64,000 bases of DNA from Flavobacterium resistens (GTDB lineage: Bacteria > Bacteroidota > Bacteroidia > Flavobacteriales > Flavobacteriaceae), in the NCBI RefSeq assembly GCF_900182645.1, contig NZ_FXTA01000003.1, positions 719,356-783,355 of the forward strand, in the 5' to 3' direction. Under the pieces are notes generated by a model that saw only the letters and a program-made list of their open reading frames with translations, made no database searches and was not told the origin of the DNA. Shown here in pieces: positions 23,898 to 32,173 of the stretch; within the stretch, counting starts at the first letter, position 1, and every line of letters starts with the position of its first letter. The translations under genes and the position numbers were made by a program.

Positions 23898-25232
23898 TTA
23901 AGCTTCCGCCAATTTATTCACAAACTCCATACGAACACTTCCGTCTTCGTCAATTTTAGTTAAATTGATTTCTTGCAAAGTATTTACCAATTCTGGATTC
24001 CAAGGTGTTTTTACTTTTACGTAATTTTCTGTGAAACCGTGAATATATCCTTCTTTATTCTCTCCTTCAAAAAGAACAGTTCTTTGCGTTCCTAATTGAC
24101 TTTCGTAAAAAGCACGGCGTTTTTTAACCGATAATCCACGAAGCATTTTACTACGTTTTGCACGAACATTTGCAGGTACAACGCCATCCATTTCCGCAGC
24201 TTCTGTATTATCTCTTTCTGAATACGTAAATACGTGTAAATATGAAATATCTAATTCATTTAAGAAATGATAAGTTTCTAAAAAGTGCTCATCAGTTTCT
24301 CCAGGAAAACCTACAATAACGTCAACACCAATGCAGGCATGAGGCATTACCTCGCGAATTTTGCTTACGCGATCAATGTAAACTTCGCGCAAATAACGGC
24401 GTTTCATCAATTTCAAAATATCATTGCTTCCTGATTGCAGCGGAATATGAAAATGCGGTACAAAAGTGCGGCTTTTAGAAACGAATTCAATTGTTTCGTT
24501 TTTTAATAAATTCGGTTCAATTGACGAAATTCTTAAACGCTCGATTCCTTCCACTTTATCTAAAGCCTGAACTAAATCAAGAAAAGTATGTTCGTGTTTT
24601 TTATTCCCGAATTCTCCTTTTCCATAATCTCCAATATTCACTCCAGTTAGAACAATTTCGCGAATATTTTGAGCCGAGATTTCTTTGGCATTTTTCAAGA
24701 CATTTTCTAAAGCATCACTTCTAGAAATTCCTCGTGCTAATGGAATTGTACAATACGTACATTTATAATCGCAACCATCCTGAACTTTCAAGAAAGCACG
24801 TGTACGATCTCCAATGGAATAACTTCCAACATAAAAATCGGCCTCAGCAATTTCGCACGAGTGAACTTCACCCATATCGTTTTTGCTTAAATCATGAATA
24901 TAATCGGTGATTTTAAATTTCTCGGTCGCACCTAAAACCAAATCAACACCATCAACAGCGGCCAATTCTTCAGGTTTTAATTGTGCATAACAACCAACAG
25001 CAGCAACAAATGCTTTTTCATTAAGTTTCATTGCTTTCTTGACAACCTGCTTAAACTGTTTGTCAGCATTTTCAGTTACAGAACAGGTATTTATTACATA
25101 AATATCGGCAACTTCTTCAAAATCGACGCGGTCAAAACCTTCGTCATTAAAATTTCTGGCGATTGTAGAAGTCTCTGAAAAATTCAGTTTACAACCCAGC
25201 GTATAAAAGGCAACTTTCTTTCTATTTTTCAT
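23898..25232 (-). CDS. mtaB: tRNA t6A37 methylthiotransferase MtaB
   Basis: Radical-SAM enzyme of 444 residues that adds a methylthio group to t6A at position 37 of tRNAs reading ANN codons. The N-terminal UPF0004 domain holds three cluster cysteines (GCKLN, NTCSVTENAD, GCYAQ). The radical-SAM CDYKCTYCTIP motif (CxxxCxxC) is at about residues 152-162, and a TRAM-like domain closes the protein (about 375-440). The ordering GCKLNFSET and the tail match MtaB rather than MiaB or RimO. A TAAATTTG element at 25285-25278 is the likely -7 promoter site. Monocistronic. Confidence 0.93.
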   Translation of the reverse strand: MKNRKKVAFYTLGCKLNFSETSTIARNFNDEGFDRVDFEEVADIYVINTCSVTENADKQFKQVVKKAMKLNEKAFVAAVGCYAQLKPEELAAVDGVDLVLGATEKFKITDYIHDLSKNDMGEVHSCEIAEADFYVGSYSIGDRTRAFLKVQDGCDYKCTYCTIPLARGISRSDALENVLKNAKEISAQNIREIVLTGVNIGDYGKGEFGNKKHEHTFLDLVQALDKVEGIERLRISSIEPNLLKNETIEFVSKSRTFVPHFHIPLQSGSNDILKLMKRRYLREVYIDRVSKIREVMPHACIGVDVIVGFPGETDEHFLETYHFLNELDISYLHVFTYSERDNTEAAEMDGVVPANVRAKRSKMLRGLSVKKRRAFYESQLGTQRTVLFEGENKEGYIHGFTENYVKVKTPWNPELVNTLQEINLTKIDEDGSVRMEFVNKLAEA

Positions 25233-25717
25233 AATTTTCTTAAATTAATGAAATCGTTGTCAAAAAATTTAAGGGTGCAAATTTACAAACAATATTTGTA
25301 AAAGAAAATTCAATAATCGACTTCGTTTCAACAATTTGCATAAATTAGAGTTTTATTAAAAATAAAATACACTTAATGGTTGCAAAAATTTTGAAAAACA
25401 ATATTTTTTTCGAACTTTACGTTATATAATTCAATAAGAATTAAATGACAAAAATATCGATTAAGTGCAAATTTCATCGATTAAATACATTTTTTTTCGA
25501 TTTAAATTGAAAAAATCTTACATTTACTAGAGCTAAATCCTTAATTGAAATTTAGCGCGATTTGTAAATCATAGAACGTATTGATTAATTTAATAATAAA
25601 TCGGACATAACAATTTTGAATTTCAATCGTTATGTTGTTGTTTTGTGTTACAAAATGAAATGGGAAAGCCGAAAACCAAAGAGAGTAGGCAAAATAAATT
25701 TACAAATACCACACTTT
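25233..25717. other. AT-rich divergent spacer
   Basis: About 485 bp between mtaB and a secreted-protein gene. It contains the TAAATTTG element on the minus strand (25285-25278) and several TCGATTAA/TTAATCGA-like words near 25455-25505, which may be short regulatory repeats. I find no gene or tRNA. An in-frame extension of the downstream gene to a TTG at 25616 is judged non-coding. Confidence 0.5.
25278..25285 (-). promoter_or_regulatory. -7 element (TAAATTTG) of mtaB
   Basis: Exact TANNTTTG on the minus strand, 45 bp before the start codon. No TTG lies at the ideal distance. Confidence 0.4.
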
Positions 25718-26239
25718 ATGAAAGCATTTTTACCCACAATCTGCTTGATGTTCTTAGCCATTTTTAGTTCCCAAGCGCAAACTAATGCTGCCCCAGCAAC
25801 AAATCCATTTCCATCTATCAGTACTTTAACGACTTGGGCAAGTTTAAACTCTCAGCAACAATTTGACGTTGCTATTCGTGCCGTTGGTTTTAAATTTGAA
25901 GTAAAAGAACCTGGTGCAGAATCTACTGCCTATACTTATATTCGTAAAGTAACCGTAAATGAAGTAAATTACACAGACAGAATTGTTTACAGAATCACAA
26001 ATAATAATTCTGCAAGCATTATTTCCCTTGTTACAGCTTCTACAGACTTAGTAAGTTTGTACACACCACAATTAGCAACTTTCAAAAACAACAATTGCAA
26101 AACTGAAATGTCTAAAGACAAAAACACTACTTGCAGCTGTTACGAAAGTGCTGCTTATGCAATCGATCTTTGCGACGAGCGTGTAAAATTAACAATGGGT
26201 GACGGAAATAAATATTTTGTTTCTGTAGCTAAAAAATAA
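25718..26239 (+). CDS. Secreted protein of unknown function
   Basis: Start at ATG 25718, because it begins a clear signal peptide (MKAFLPTICLMFLAIFSSQAQ); the longer frame from TTG 25616 would place 34 charged residues before it. The mature part of about 152 residues begins with an Ala/Pro/Asn-rich stretch, then alternates short strands. It ends in a cysteine-rich segment (NNCKTEMS ... CSCYESAAYAIDLC), with four cysteines that could form disulfides. I do not recognise the family. It is monocistronic, ending at a long hairpin. Confidence 0.7.
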   Translation: MKAFLPTICLMFLAIFSSQAQTNAAPATNPFPSISTLTTWASLNSQQQFDVAIRAVGFKFEVKEPGAESTAYTYIRKVTVNEVNYTDRIVYRITNNNSASIISLVTASTDLVSLYTPQLATFKNNNCKTEMSKDKNTTCSCYESAAYAIDLCDERVKLTMGDGNKYFVSVAKK

Positions 26240-26244
26240 AAAAT

Positions 26245-26315
26245 TAAGAAACGACGTTTTCCAAATCTTTGCAAAACTTTCTAAAAGCTTACAAAGATTT
26301 GGAACGCATTTCTTA
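26245..26315. terminator. Bidirectional hairpin terminator
   Basis: Perfect 13-bp arms (26259-26271 with 26292-26304) inside outer complementary TAAGAAA/TTTCTTA segments, between convergent genes. Confidence 0.75.
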
Positions 26316-26320
26316 GAAAA

Positions 26321-26848
26321 TTATAAGTTTGGATTTTTCATTTCATACCAGACTTCAATTTCTCCTTCATGTTCAAAAGAGTTTACAAATTGTAGACCTA
26401 GTTTCTCCAGAATTCTTCTTGAATTTTCATTTCCAGCATCAGCGTACGCATAAAGCGCTTTTACTTTCATTTCATTGAAGGCATAATCAACAAATGCTTT
26501 TCCGGCTTCGGTTGCATAACCTTTTCCCCAATGCTTTTCAATAAAGCGATATCCTATTTCGTAGAAATTTTTATAGCCATTAATTTCATCAGTAATAAAT
26601 TTTATCCCTGACCAGCCAATAAATTCATTTGTTTCTTTAAGAATGACAGCATATCGGCCCGTTCCAAAATCTTTGTATTGTTTTTGAGCAAAATGAATAT
26701 ATTCAATACTTTGTTCAAGATGTTTTACAGGATTATTATCCAAAAAAAGATGGACATTTGGGTTTGAATCCAATTCGAACATTCCATCAGCATCTGAAAG
26801 AAGAAATTCCCTTAAGATCAAACGTTCTGTTTCGATTGGATTTTTCAT
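26321..26848 (-). CDS. GNAT N-acetyltransferase (RimJ/RimL-like)
   Basis: A 175-residue acetyl-CoA-dependent transferase. It begins with the RimJ/L hallmark IETERLILREFLLSDADGMFEL and has the acetyl-CoA-binding loop EKHWGKGYATEAGKAFVDYAF (Q/RxxGxG/A at about residue 112) and the downstream NENSRRILEKLGLQ helix. Family members acetylate ribosomal-protein N-termini or small amines; the substrate here is unknown. It starts 7 bp after the HAD phosphatase stop and is probably co-transcribed with the following minus-strand genes. Confidence 0.9.
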   Translation of the reverse strand: MKNPIETERLILREFLLSDADGMFELDSNPNVHLFLDNNPVKHLEQSIEYIHFAQKQYKDFGTGRYAVILKETNEFIGWSGIKFITDEINGYKNFYEIGYRFIEKHWGKGYATEAGKAFVDYAFNEMKVKALYAYADAGNENSRRILEKLGLQFVNSFEHEGEIEVWYEMKNPNL

Positions 26849-26854
26849 TTTAAT

Positions 26855-27658
26855 TTAGTTTAAAATATACTTTTGAACCACCTCAGCAACTCCATCATCA
26901 TTATTTGAAGCGACAATCAAATCGGCTCTGTCGCGTAATTCAGGTGTTACGTTATCAACCCAAACGCCAAGACCAGCATATTCTATCATCGTCAAATCAT
27001 TTCCTGCATTTCCAACTGCAATAATTTCTTCTTGACGAATGTTTAGTTTTTGAGCTAAAAAATGCAAGCTTGCCGCTTTGTCAATTCCCTGTTGTGCAGC
27101 TTCAAGGAAAAAAGGTTTTGACATTGAAACACTTAAATGTGGCATTTTAGCTTTCAAATCTTCTTCTAATTCCTTCAATTCAGACGGTTCTTTTAACAGA
27201 ATACATTTTACAGCAGGTCTATCTACATAATCTTTAAAACTAGAAACCAAAAGATGAGGCATTCCTGTAATTTCTTTTTCGATTTCTATAAATTCAGAAT
27301 CAGTTTCGCTTATAATTTCGTCGTCTAAATAGGTAATGATATGTGTATTCATTTTCACGCTGTAATCATACAAATCGTGAATTTGTTCAACAGTTAATTT
27401 CTGTTCAAATAAAACAAGATCGTCTTTTGCCTGGCTTATAATAGCGCCGTTAAACGAAATTATATAAGAATCATTCAGATCCAGTTCCAATTCCTTAGCA
27501 TAAGCCGTCATTGCCGAAGTAGGTCGACCAGAGGCCAAAACCACATACACGCCTTTTGCCTGAGCTTCTAATAATACTTTTTTATTTAAATCTGAAATTC
27601 TATGATCGTCTGTCAACAAGGTATCATCCATGTCGAGCACTAACATTTTGTATTGCAT
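26855..27658 (-). CDS. HAD-IIB (Cof-type) phosphatase
   Basis: A 267-residue Cof-like sugar-phosphate or flavin-phosphate phosphatase. Motif I is LDMDDTLL (nucleophile Asp9), motif II LASGRPT, motif III the lysine region before EIIAVGNAGNDLTMIEYAG (motif IV, GNxxND). A C2-type cap domain occupies about 85-190. Many such enzymes are promiscuous. Its neighbours are a GNAT gene 7 bp downstream and the DUF2007 gene upstream, with no pathway clue. Confidence 0.92.
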   Translation of the reverse strand: MQYKMLVLDMDDTLLTDDHRISDLNKKVLLEAQAKGVYVVLASGRPTSAMTAYAKELELDLNDSYIISFNGAIISQAKDDLVLFEQKLTVEQIHDLYDYSVKMNTHIITYLDDEIISETDSEFIEIEKEITGMPHLLVSSFKDYVDRPAVKCILLKEPSELKELEEDLKAKMPHLSVSMSKPFFLEAAQQGIDKAASLHFLAQKLNIRQEEIIAVGNAGNDLTMIEYAGLGVWVDNVTPELRDRADLIVASNNDDGVAEVVQKYILN

Positions 27659-27684
27659 TCTAATTTTCTTAATTTAAACTAAGA

Positions 27685-27903
27685 TTAAATACTCATTCTG
27701 AAATTTTCAATAACAGGATTTGCTTTTGCAAAATCGGTTTCCTGAATAAAAACCTCAACTGCCAAATCTGTTCCGCCAAAACCTCCTAAACGAGCTGACT
27801 GGATATTATCTTTTTTTACTGTTTCTACTCCCGCTTCTTCTAATCTTTCCTGTAAAGCAATTGCTAATACTTCACTTCCTGAAAACACCTTCATTAATCC
27901 CAT
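27685..27903 (-). CDS. DUF2007 domain protein (putative signal-transducing)
   Basis: A 72-residue protein matching the small DUF2007 ferredoxin-like fold: MKVFSGSEVLAIALQERLEEAGVETVKKDN, then a glycine-rich turn (RLGGFGG) and the strand DLAVEVFIQETDFAKANPVIENF. Members are common in Bacteroidetes, often next to unrelated genes, and are thought to be PII-like binding domains without proven ligands. It lies between the hydrolase and HAD genes with short gaps (13 and 26 bp), so it is probably in the same operon. Confidence 0.85.
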   Translation of the reverse strand: MGLMKVFSGSEVLAIALQERLEEAGVETVKKDNIQSARLGGFGGTDLAVEVFIQETDFAKANPVIENFRMSI

Positions 27904-27916
27904 AACATTCTATTTT

Positions 27917-28726
27917 TTATTGTAAAATTATTTTTAATTCTTCCTGAAAACTTTCATTTTCATTCATTCCGATATGTCCTTGTTCTTTTAAGGGATAAAA
28001 ATGCCCTTTATTACCTAAAATTTTATTTAAGCGAATTGAATTTTCAACTGGAATTAGCTGATCATCCAAACCATGAAAAATATAAATCGGCGCTTTAACT
28101 TTTGGTAAAAATTGATACGTTTCTAAGTGAAATTTCTTCATGAAATCAGGAAAAAAACGAACTTTAGTTCCTGATAATTCTGTGAAACTAAAATAAGGCG
28201 ATTGCAGTATTAACGCTTTTGGATTATTTTCTGAAGCTAAAATTGCTGCTAATCCGGAACCAATTGAATAACCCGCAATGATAATTTTATTTTCAGAATA
28301 TTTTTGACGTAATTTTTTATACGCAACAGCAACATCTTTATTTAATTGTTCCTCATTCTCAATTTCGCCTTCGCTTTTTCCAAAACTGCGGTAATCCAGA
28401 ATAAAAATATCATATCCTAAATTAGTATACGTTTTCGCAATTTTCCCCCAGGTTTCTAATGTTCCTGCATTTCCATGAAGATAAAACACAAGTCCTTTTG
28501 AATTTTCAGCCTTAAACAACAAACCATTTAAGTGTACACCATCAAATGATTTAATATTCAGTTCTTCAAAATTGCTTTGATAATCAAATTGATAATCTTT
28601 TGGAAGAGCAACATTTTGAAACACCATTCCAACTTGATTAAAATATACGTATGAAACGACAATTACATAAATAACAACAAAAAACGCCAATAGCGCAATT
28701 GTCAAAAATTTAAGTGTATGTATCAT
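27917..28726 (-). CDS. Membrane-anchored alpha/beta hydrolase
   Basis: A 269-residue protein with an N-terminal membrane helix (about 5-28) and an alpha/beta-hydrolase domain. The oxyanion segment is YLHGNAGTLETWG, the nucleophile elbow is GYSIGSG (Ser at about 149), an acidic residue is in HGLDDQLIP and the late histidine is in EQGHIGMN. This resembles the BEM46/YfhR-like family of serine hydrolases with unknown substrates. Part of a minus-strand run of small genes starting at the helicase-like gene. Confidence 0.88.
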   Translation of the reverse strand: MIHTLKFLTIALLAFFVVIYVIVVSYVYFNQVGMVFQNVALPKDYQFDYQSNFEELNIKSFDGVHLNGLLFKAENSKGLVFYLHGNAGTLETWGKIAKTYTNLGYDIFILDYRSFGKSEGEIENEEQLNKDVAVAYKKLRQKYSENKIIIAGYSIGSGLAAILASENNPKALILQSPYFSFTELSGTKVRFFPDFMKKFHLETYQFLPKVKAPIYIFHGLDDQLIPVENSIRLNKILGNKGHFYPLKEQGHIGMNENESFQEELKIILQ

Positions 28727-28748
28727 TTCCAGAAATATTCTAAGATTT

Positions 28749-29414
28749 TTACTCCTCTTCCTCTACGTCATCTTCCTCTTCATCCAATTCTTCTTCGCCT
28801 TCTTCATCCATATCGAACAAATAAGGTTCAAGCAGCATTTTATCAGCTAGAATTTCAACACGTTCTGTTAGGTTTTCAGTAAAAATTAAACGCTGTGTTT
28901 TAGTAATACTATTCGAAATACGCATAATTTTAGGTTCATGGCGTAATTTCAAAATTGGGTCTGCATCATCCAAAATAAACATTTTTAGACGATTCACATT
29001 ATAACCTGCCGTACTAAACATATCATTTAATTTGGTTGGAGTTCCGATCAAAACATCGATTCCGGTAGAAATATAGTTTTTATCATAATCCATATCGCCT
29101 TTTTCATTTACACCGTAAACTTCTAAATTGGTGTATTTTCCATATTTCTCAAAAAGCTCAACCATTTCCAAAACCTTTGCTTTGTCTTCAACAATAATCA
29201 AAGCACGTGGAGATTCTTCTGTTTTTCCAGCCAATTGCTGAATTACATTTAAGACAATTGTCGTTGTTTTTCCACTTCCGTTTGGAGAAACAATAATGGC
29301 ATCAGCCCCACTTTTGATAATCGAAAAAGTTTCCATCTGCAAAACATTTGCTTCTGTTAAACCGTTTTCAATAAGTCCGTCCTGTAATTTTTCGTTTATT
29401 TTTTTTAGTTTCAT
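28749..29414 (-). CDS. Truncated, degenerate DEAD-box-like ATPase (single RecA domain)
   Basis: A 221-residue protein matching only the first RecA lobe of DEAD-box helicases. Walker A is SPNGSGKTTT (about residues 43-52). The GTPTKLND motif (Ib) and LDDADPIL at motif II are present, but the usual DEAD is DDAD. The SAT motif III is replaced by FTEN, and no second helicase domain follows: the protein ends in an acidic tail (about 200-221). ATP binding is plausible, unwinding is not. The reading frame is intact, so this looks like a stable derived family rather than a broken gene; a frame check of neighbouring DNA shows no lost C-terminal half. Confidence 0.8.
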   Translation of the reverse strand: MKLKKINEKLQDGLIENGLTEANVLQMETFSIIKSGADAIIVSPNGSGKTTTIVLNVIQQLAGKTEESPRALIIVEDKAKVLEMVELFEKYGKYTNLEVYGVNEKGDMDYDKNYISTGIDVLIGTPTKLNDMFSTAGYNVNRLKMFILDDADPILKLRHEPKIMRISNSITKTQRLIFTENLTERVEILADKMLLEPYLFDMDEEGEEELDEEEDDVEEEE

Positions 29415-29418
29415 TTTT

Positions 29419-29510
29419 TTATGCTTTAAGCTTTAAGCACTAGGCTATAAGCTAAATATCTAATTTTTAAAGCCTAAAGCCTATTGCTTATAGCCTATTG
29501 CGCGAAGCAT
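29419..29510. repeat. Word-repeat hairpin (GCTTTAAGC/GCTATAAGC words)
   Basis: Left arm 29421-29456 with CTTTAAGC and CTATAAGC words; the mirrored GCTTATAG and AAAGCCTA words lie in 29469-29510. It separates two minus-strand genes, overlapping neither coding body. Probable terminator of the NtrC-like gene. Confidence 0.7.
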
Positions 29511-30674
29511 CTATTTGCTTGCGAACATTTTTACATCACCTTCAGAGATTTCGTTTCCTCCCAAAATGATTAATCTTTCAATTACATTTCGAAGTTCACG
29601 GATATTTCCTGTCCAATCATATTCCTGCAATAATTTTATGGCTTGCGCCGAAAATCCTTTAACAGCATTTCCTTGTTCCGAAGCAATTTTTTCAGCAAAA
29701 TGCGAAATCAAAGCCGGAATATCATCACGTCTTTCATTCAATGGCGGAACTTTAATTAAAATAACCGCAAGACGATGGTATAAATCCTCACGGAAACGAC
29801 CTTCGGCAATTTCTGTTTTTAAATCTTTATTTGTTGCCGCAACTACGCGAACATCTACTTTAATATCTTTATCAGCACCAACTCTGGTAATCATACTTTC
29901 CTGAAGCGCCCTTAGAACTTTGGCTTGCGCCGAAAGGCTCATATCACCAATTTCATCTAAGAAAATAGTTCCTTTATCTGCCGCTTCAAACTTTCCTGCA
30001 CGATCTTTCACCGCCGATGTAAAAGCACCTTTTACGTGACCAAACAACTCACTTTCAATTAATTCACTCGGAATCGCCGCACAGTTTACCTCAATTAAAG
30101 GAAAATTAGCACGTTCGCTTTTTTCATGTAATTGATGCGCTACTAATTCTTTTCCAGTTCCGTTTGGTCCCGTAATTAGAACTCTGGCTTCAGTTGGTGC
30201 CACTTTATCTATCATCACTTTAATATGATTAATAGATTCGCTGTCACCAATCATTTCGTAATTTTTACTGACTTTTTTCTTCAGAATTTTATTCTCAACA
30301 ACTAATTGTTTTTTGTCTAAAGCATTACGAACCGTATTCAATAAACGATTCAAATCTGGCGGTTTTGAAATATAATCAAAAGCCCCCAAACGCATCGTAT
30401 GAATCGCCGTTTCCATATCGCCATGACCTGAAATCATGACCATCGGAATTTCCGGTTTTATCTTTTTTACTTCTTCTAAAACCTCAACACCGTCCATTTT
30501 TGGCATTTTGATATCGCACAAAACCAAATCGTAATCGTTGTTTTTTATTTTTTCAAGTCCCGCAACGCCATCTTCAGCTTCATCAACCTGATAGGAATCA
30601 TTTTCTTCTGATAATATTTTTACCAAAACTCTTCTGATCGCTGCTTCGTCTTCTACAATTACTATTTTACTCAT
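29511..30674 (-). CDS. NtrC-family response regulator lacking a DNA-binding domain
   Basis: A 387-residue protein. The receiver domain (1-120) holds the phosphoacceptor Asp in LVLCDIKMPKMDG (about residue 53) and the lysine in YISKPPDL. A sigma-54 AAA+ domain follows (about 138-375), with Walker A GPNGTGKE, Walker B IFLDEIGDM, and the sigma-54 contact loop as GAFTSA instead of GAFTGA. The protein stops at FASK just after the AAA+ lid, so the Fis-type helix-turn-helix is missing. Such proteins may act without a fixed DNA site or with a partner. No sensor kinase lies next to it. It is flanked by word repeats. Confidence 0.9.
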   Translation of the reverse strand: MSKIVIVEDEAAIRRVLVKILSEENDSYQVDEAEDGVAGLEKIKNNDYDLVLCDIKMPKMDGVEVLEEVKKIKPEIPMVMISGHGDMETAIHTMRLGAFDYISKPPDLNRLLNTVRNALDKKQLVVENKILKKKVSKNYEMIGDSESINHIKVMIDKVAPTEARVLITGPNGTGKELVAHQLHEKSERANFPLIEVNCAAIPSELIESELFGHVKGAFTSAVKDRAGKFEAADKGTIFLDEIGDMSLSAQAKVLRALQESMITRVGADKDIKVDVRVVAATNKDLKTEIAEGRFREDLYHRLAVILIKVPPLNERRDDIPALISHFAEKIASEQGNAVKGFSAQAIKLLQEYDWTGNIRELRNVIERLIILGGNEISEGDVKMFASK

Positions 30675-30680
30675 TTTTTT

Positions 30681-30763
30681 GAGGTTCTAAGGTTCTGAGT
30701 TGCTAAGGTACTAAGGTTTTTCTGCAAGAAGCTAAAATCTTAGCATCTTAGAACCTTAGCAAC
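30681..30763. repeat. Word-repeat hairpin (CTAAGG words), second locus
   Basis: Same words as 2055-2170: GGTTCTAAGG and GTTGCTAAGG on the left (30681-30719), CTTAGAACCTTAGCAAC on the right (30730-30763). It lies between the NtrC-like gene and the ABC permease, both on the minus strand. Confidence 0.78.
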
Positions 30764-30772
30764 TTTAAAAAA

Positions 30773-32089
30773 TTAATATTTAAGCCACTTATACAATTCT
30801 TTCCACGTTGGTTTTTTGCCATACATTAAAATACCTACACGGTAAATTTTTGCAGCGAACCAAACAACAAGGAAAAATGTAGCAAACAATAATGATACCG
30901 AAATTGCGATTTGCCACCACGGCACGCCAAACGGAATACGCATTAACATAACAATTGGTGAAGTCAGTGGAATCATCGAAAATACAACTGCCACGGTTCC
31001 GTGCGGATCGTTTACAACTGTAAAAAATCCAATATAAACACTCAAAATCAAAGGCATTAAAATTGGTAGCAGAAATTGCTGAGAATCGGTTTGATTATCA
31101 ACTGCCGCTCCAATTGCAGCGTAAAATGAGCTATATAGAAAATATCCACCAATAAAATAAATTACGAATCCAATAATGATACTCGCAATTGGCAGATTCC
31201 ATAATTCAGCAATATACATTTGTGCTGAACCTGATAATTGATGTTGTGCAGATTGCATCATTTCTGGAGAAATTCTGGCTGTTGGGCCTACATTTACTCC
31301 AAAAAAAGCTGAGGCTGCAAACATTAATCCTAAACCAATTATCGCCCAAATCATAAATTGCAGAATTCCTGCCAATGAAGTTCCGACAATTTTACCAATC
31401 ATCAATTGAAATGGTTTTACTGATGAAATAATGATTTCGATAATTCGGTTTGTTTTTTCTTCGATTACGCTTCGCATTACCATATTTCCGTAGATGATAA
31501 TAAACATCATAATCAAATAACCAAATGCACCGCCTATTGCGATCTTTATTTCATTTAAACCTTTTAAACTCTCTTCTCCTGAAGCTTTTACCAAATGAAT
31601 ATTTACATCTGATTGTGCTTTTTGAATTGCCAAAGTATCGAGTTTTGCTTCTTCAAGATTTAACTTTGTAATCTTTGACGCTATAACATCCTGCGTATTT
31701 TCAATAAAGGAAATACTCGGACTATTATTTGAAATAAATTCTATTTTACTTTCTAAATCTTTAAGATTATTTGTTTTTGGAATAACAATTAATCCGCTGA
31801 AATCTTCTTTTGTAATGCTGTCTTTTAAAGCCCTTACATCAATTTCAGACAAATTCAGATATTTATATTCTCCTTTTTTTTTGTTTTGTTTCACAAAATC
31901 ATTGGCAAAAAGTCCGGTTTCGTCATGAATAGCAATTCTTTTTGTTTCGGCTTTCATTGAACTCAGATAACCAATAAAAATGGCTATCGCAACAAATAAA
32001 AGCGGACTCAAAAAAGTCATGACAACAAAAGATTTATTGCGGACTTTGGCAATAAATTCTCTTTTTATAATTAATGAAATAATACTCAT
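30773..32089 (-). CDS. ABC-2 type exporter permease (NatB-like)
   Basis: A 438-residue membrane subunit. One N-terminal helix (about 22-44) is followed by a large periplasmic domain (about 45-185) and five or six C-terminal helices, the NatB/YhaP layout. The segment IEEKTNRIIEIIISSVKPFQLMIGK is the typical cytosolic coupling region. It pairs with the ATPase encoded upstream on the same strand across an 80-bp word-repeat spacer. Homologues export sodium or toxic compounds. The cargo is unknown. Confidence 0.9.
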   Translation of the reverse strand: MSIISLIIKREFIAKVRNKSFVVMTFLSPLLFVAIAIFIGYLSSMKAETKRIAIHDETGLFANDFVKQNKKKGEYKYLNLSEIDVRALKDSITKEDFSGLIVIPKTNNLKDLESKIEFISNNSPSISFIENTQDVIASKITKLNLEEAKLDTLAIQKAQSDVNIHLVKASGEESLKGLNEIKIAIGGAFGYLIMMFIIIYGNMVMRSVIEEKTNRIIEIIISSVKPFQLMIGKIVGTSLAGILQFMIWAIIGLGLMFAASAFFGVNVGPTARISPEMMQSAQHQLSGSAQMYIAELWNLPIASIIIGFVIYFIGGYFLYSSFYAAIGAAVDNQTDSQQFLLPILMPLILSVYIGFFTVVNDPHGTVAVVFSMIPLTSPIVMLMRIPFGVPWWQIAISVSLLFATFFLVVWFAAKIYRVGILMYGKKPTWKELYKWLKY

Positions 32090-32096
32090 TTCTTTA

Positions 32097-32173
32097 TTTT
32101 AGATTTTAGATTGTTGACTTTAGATTTTTAGATTTTAGGTCTTCACTCTAAAATCTAAAATCTGAAATCTAAA
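32097..32173. repeat. Word repeat (TTTAGATTTTAGATT), locus 1
   Basis: TTTAGATT words on the left and AATCTAAA words on the right, able to fold back. It overlaps the 3' end of the ABC ATPase, where CTA at 32169-32171 is its stop codon on the minus strand. The same word recurs at 36951-37016. Confidence 0.78.

Noticed and set aside
25616..25717. N-terminal extension of the secreted protein to TTG 25616
   Set aside because: It puts a charged stretch before a clear signal peptide that starts at ATG 25718.
28749..29414. Frameshifted full-length helicase
   Set aside because: The stop follows a natural acidic tail and the next gene starts shortly after; no second helicase domain is seen in other frames.
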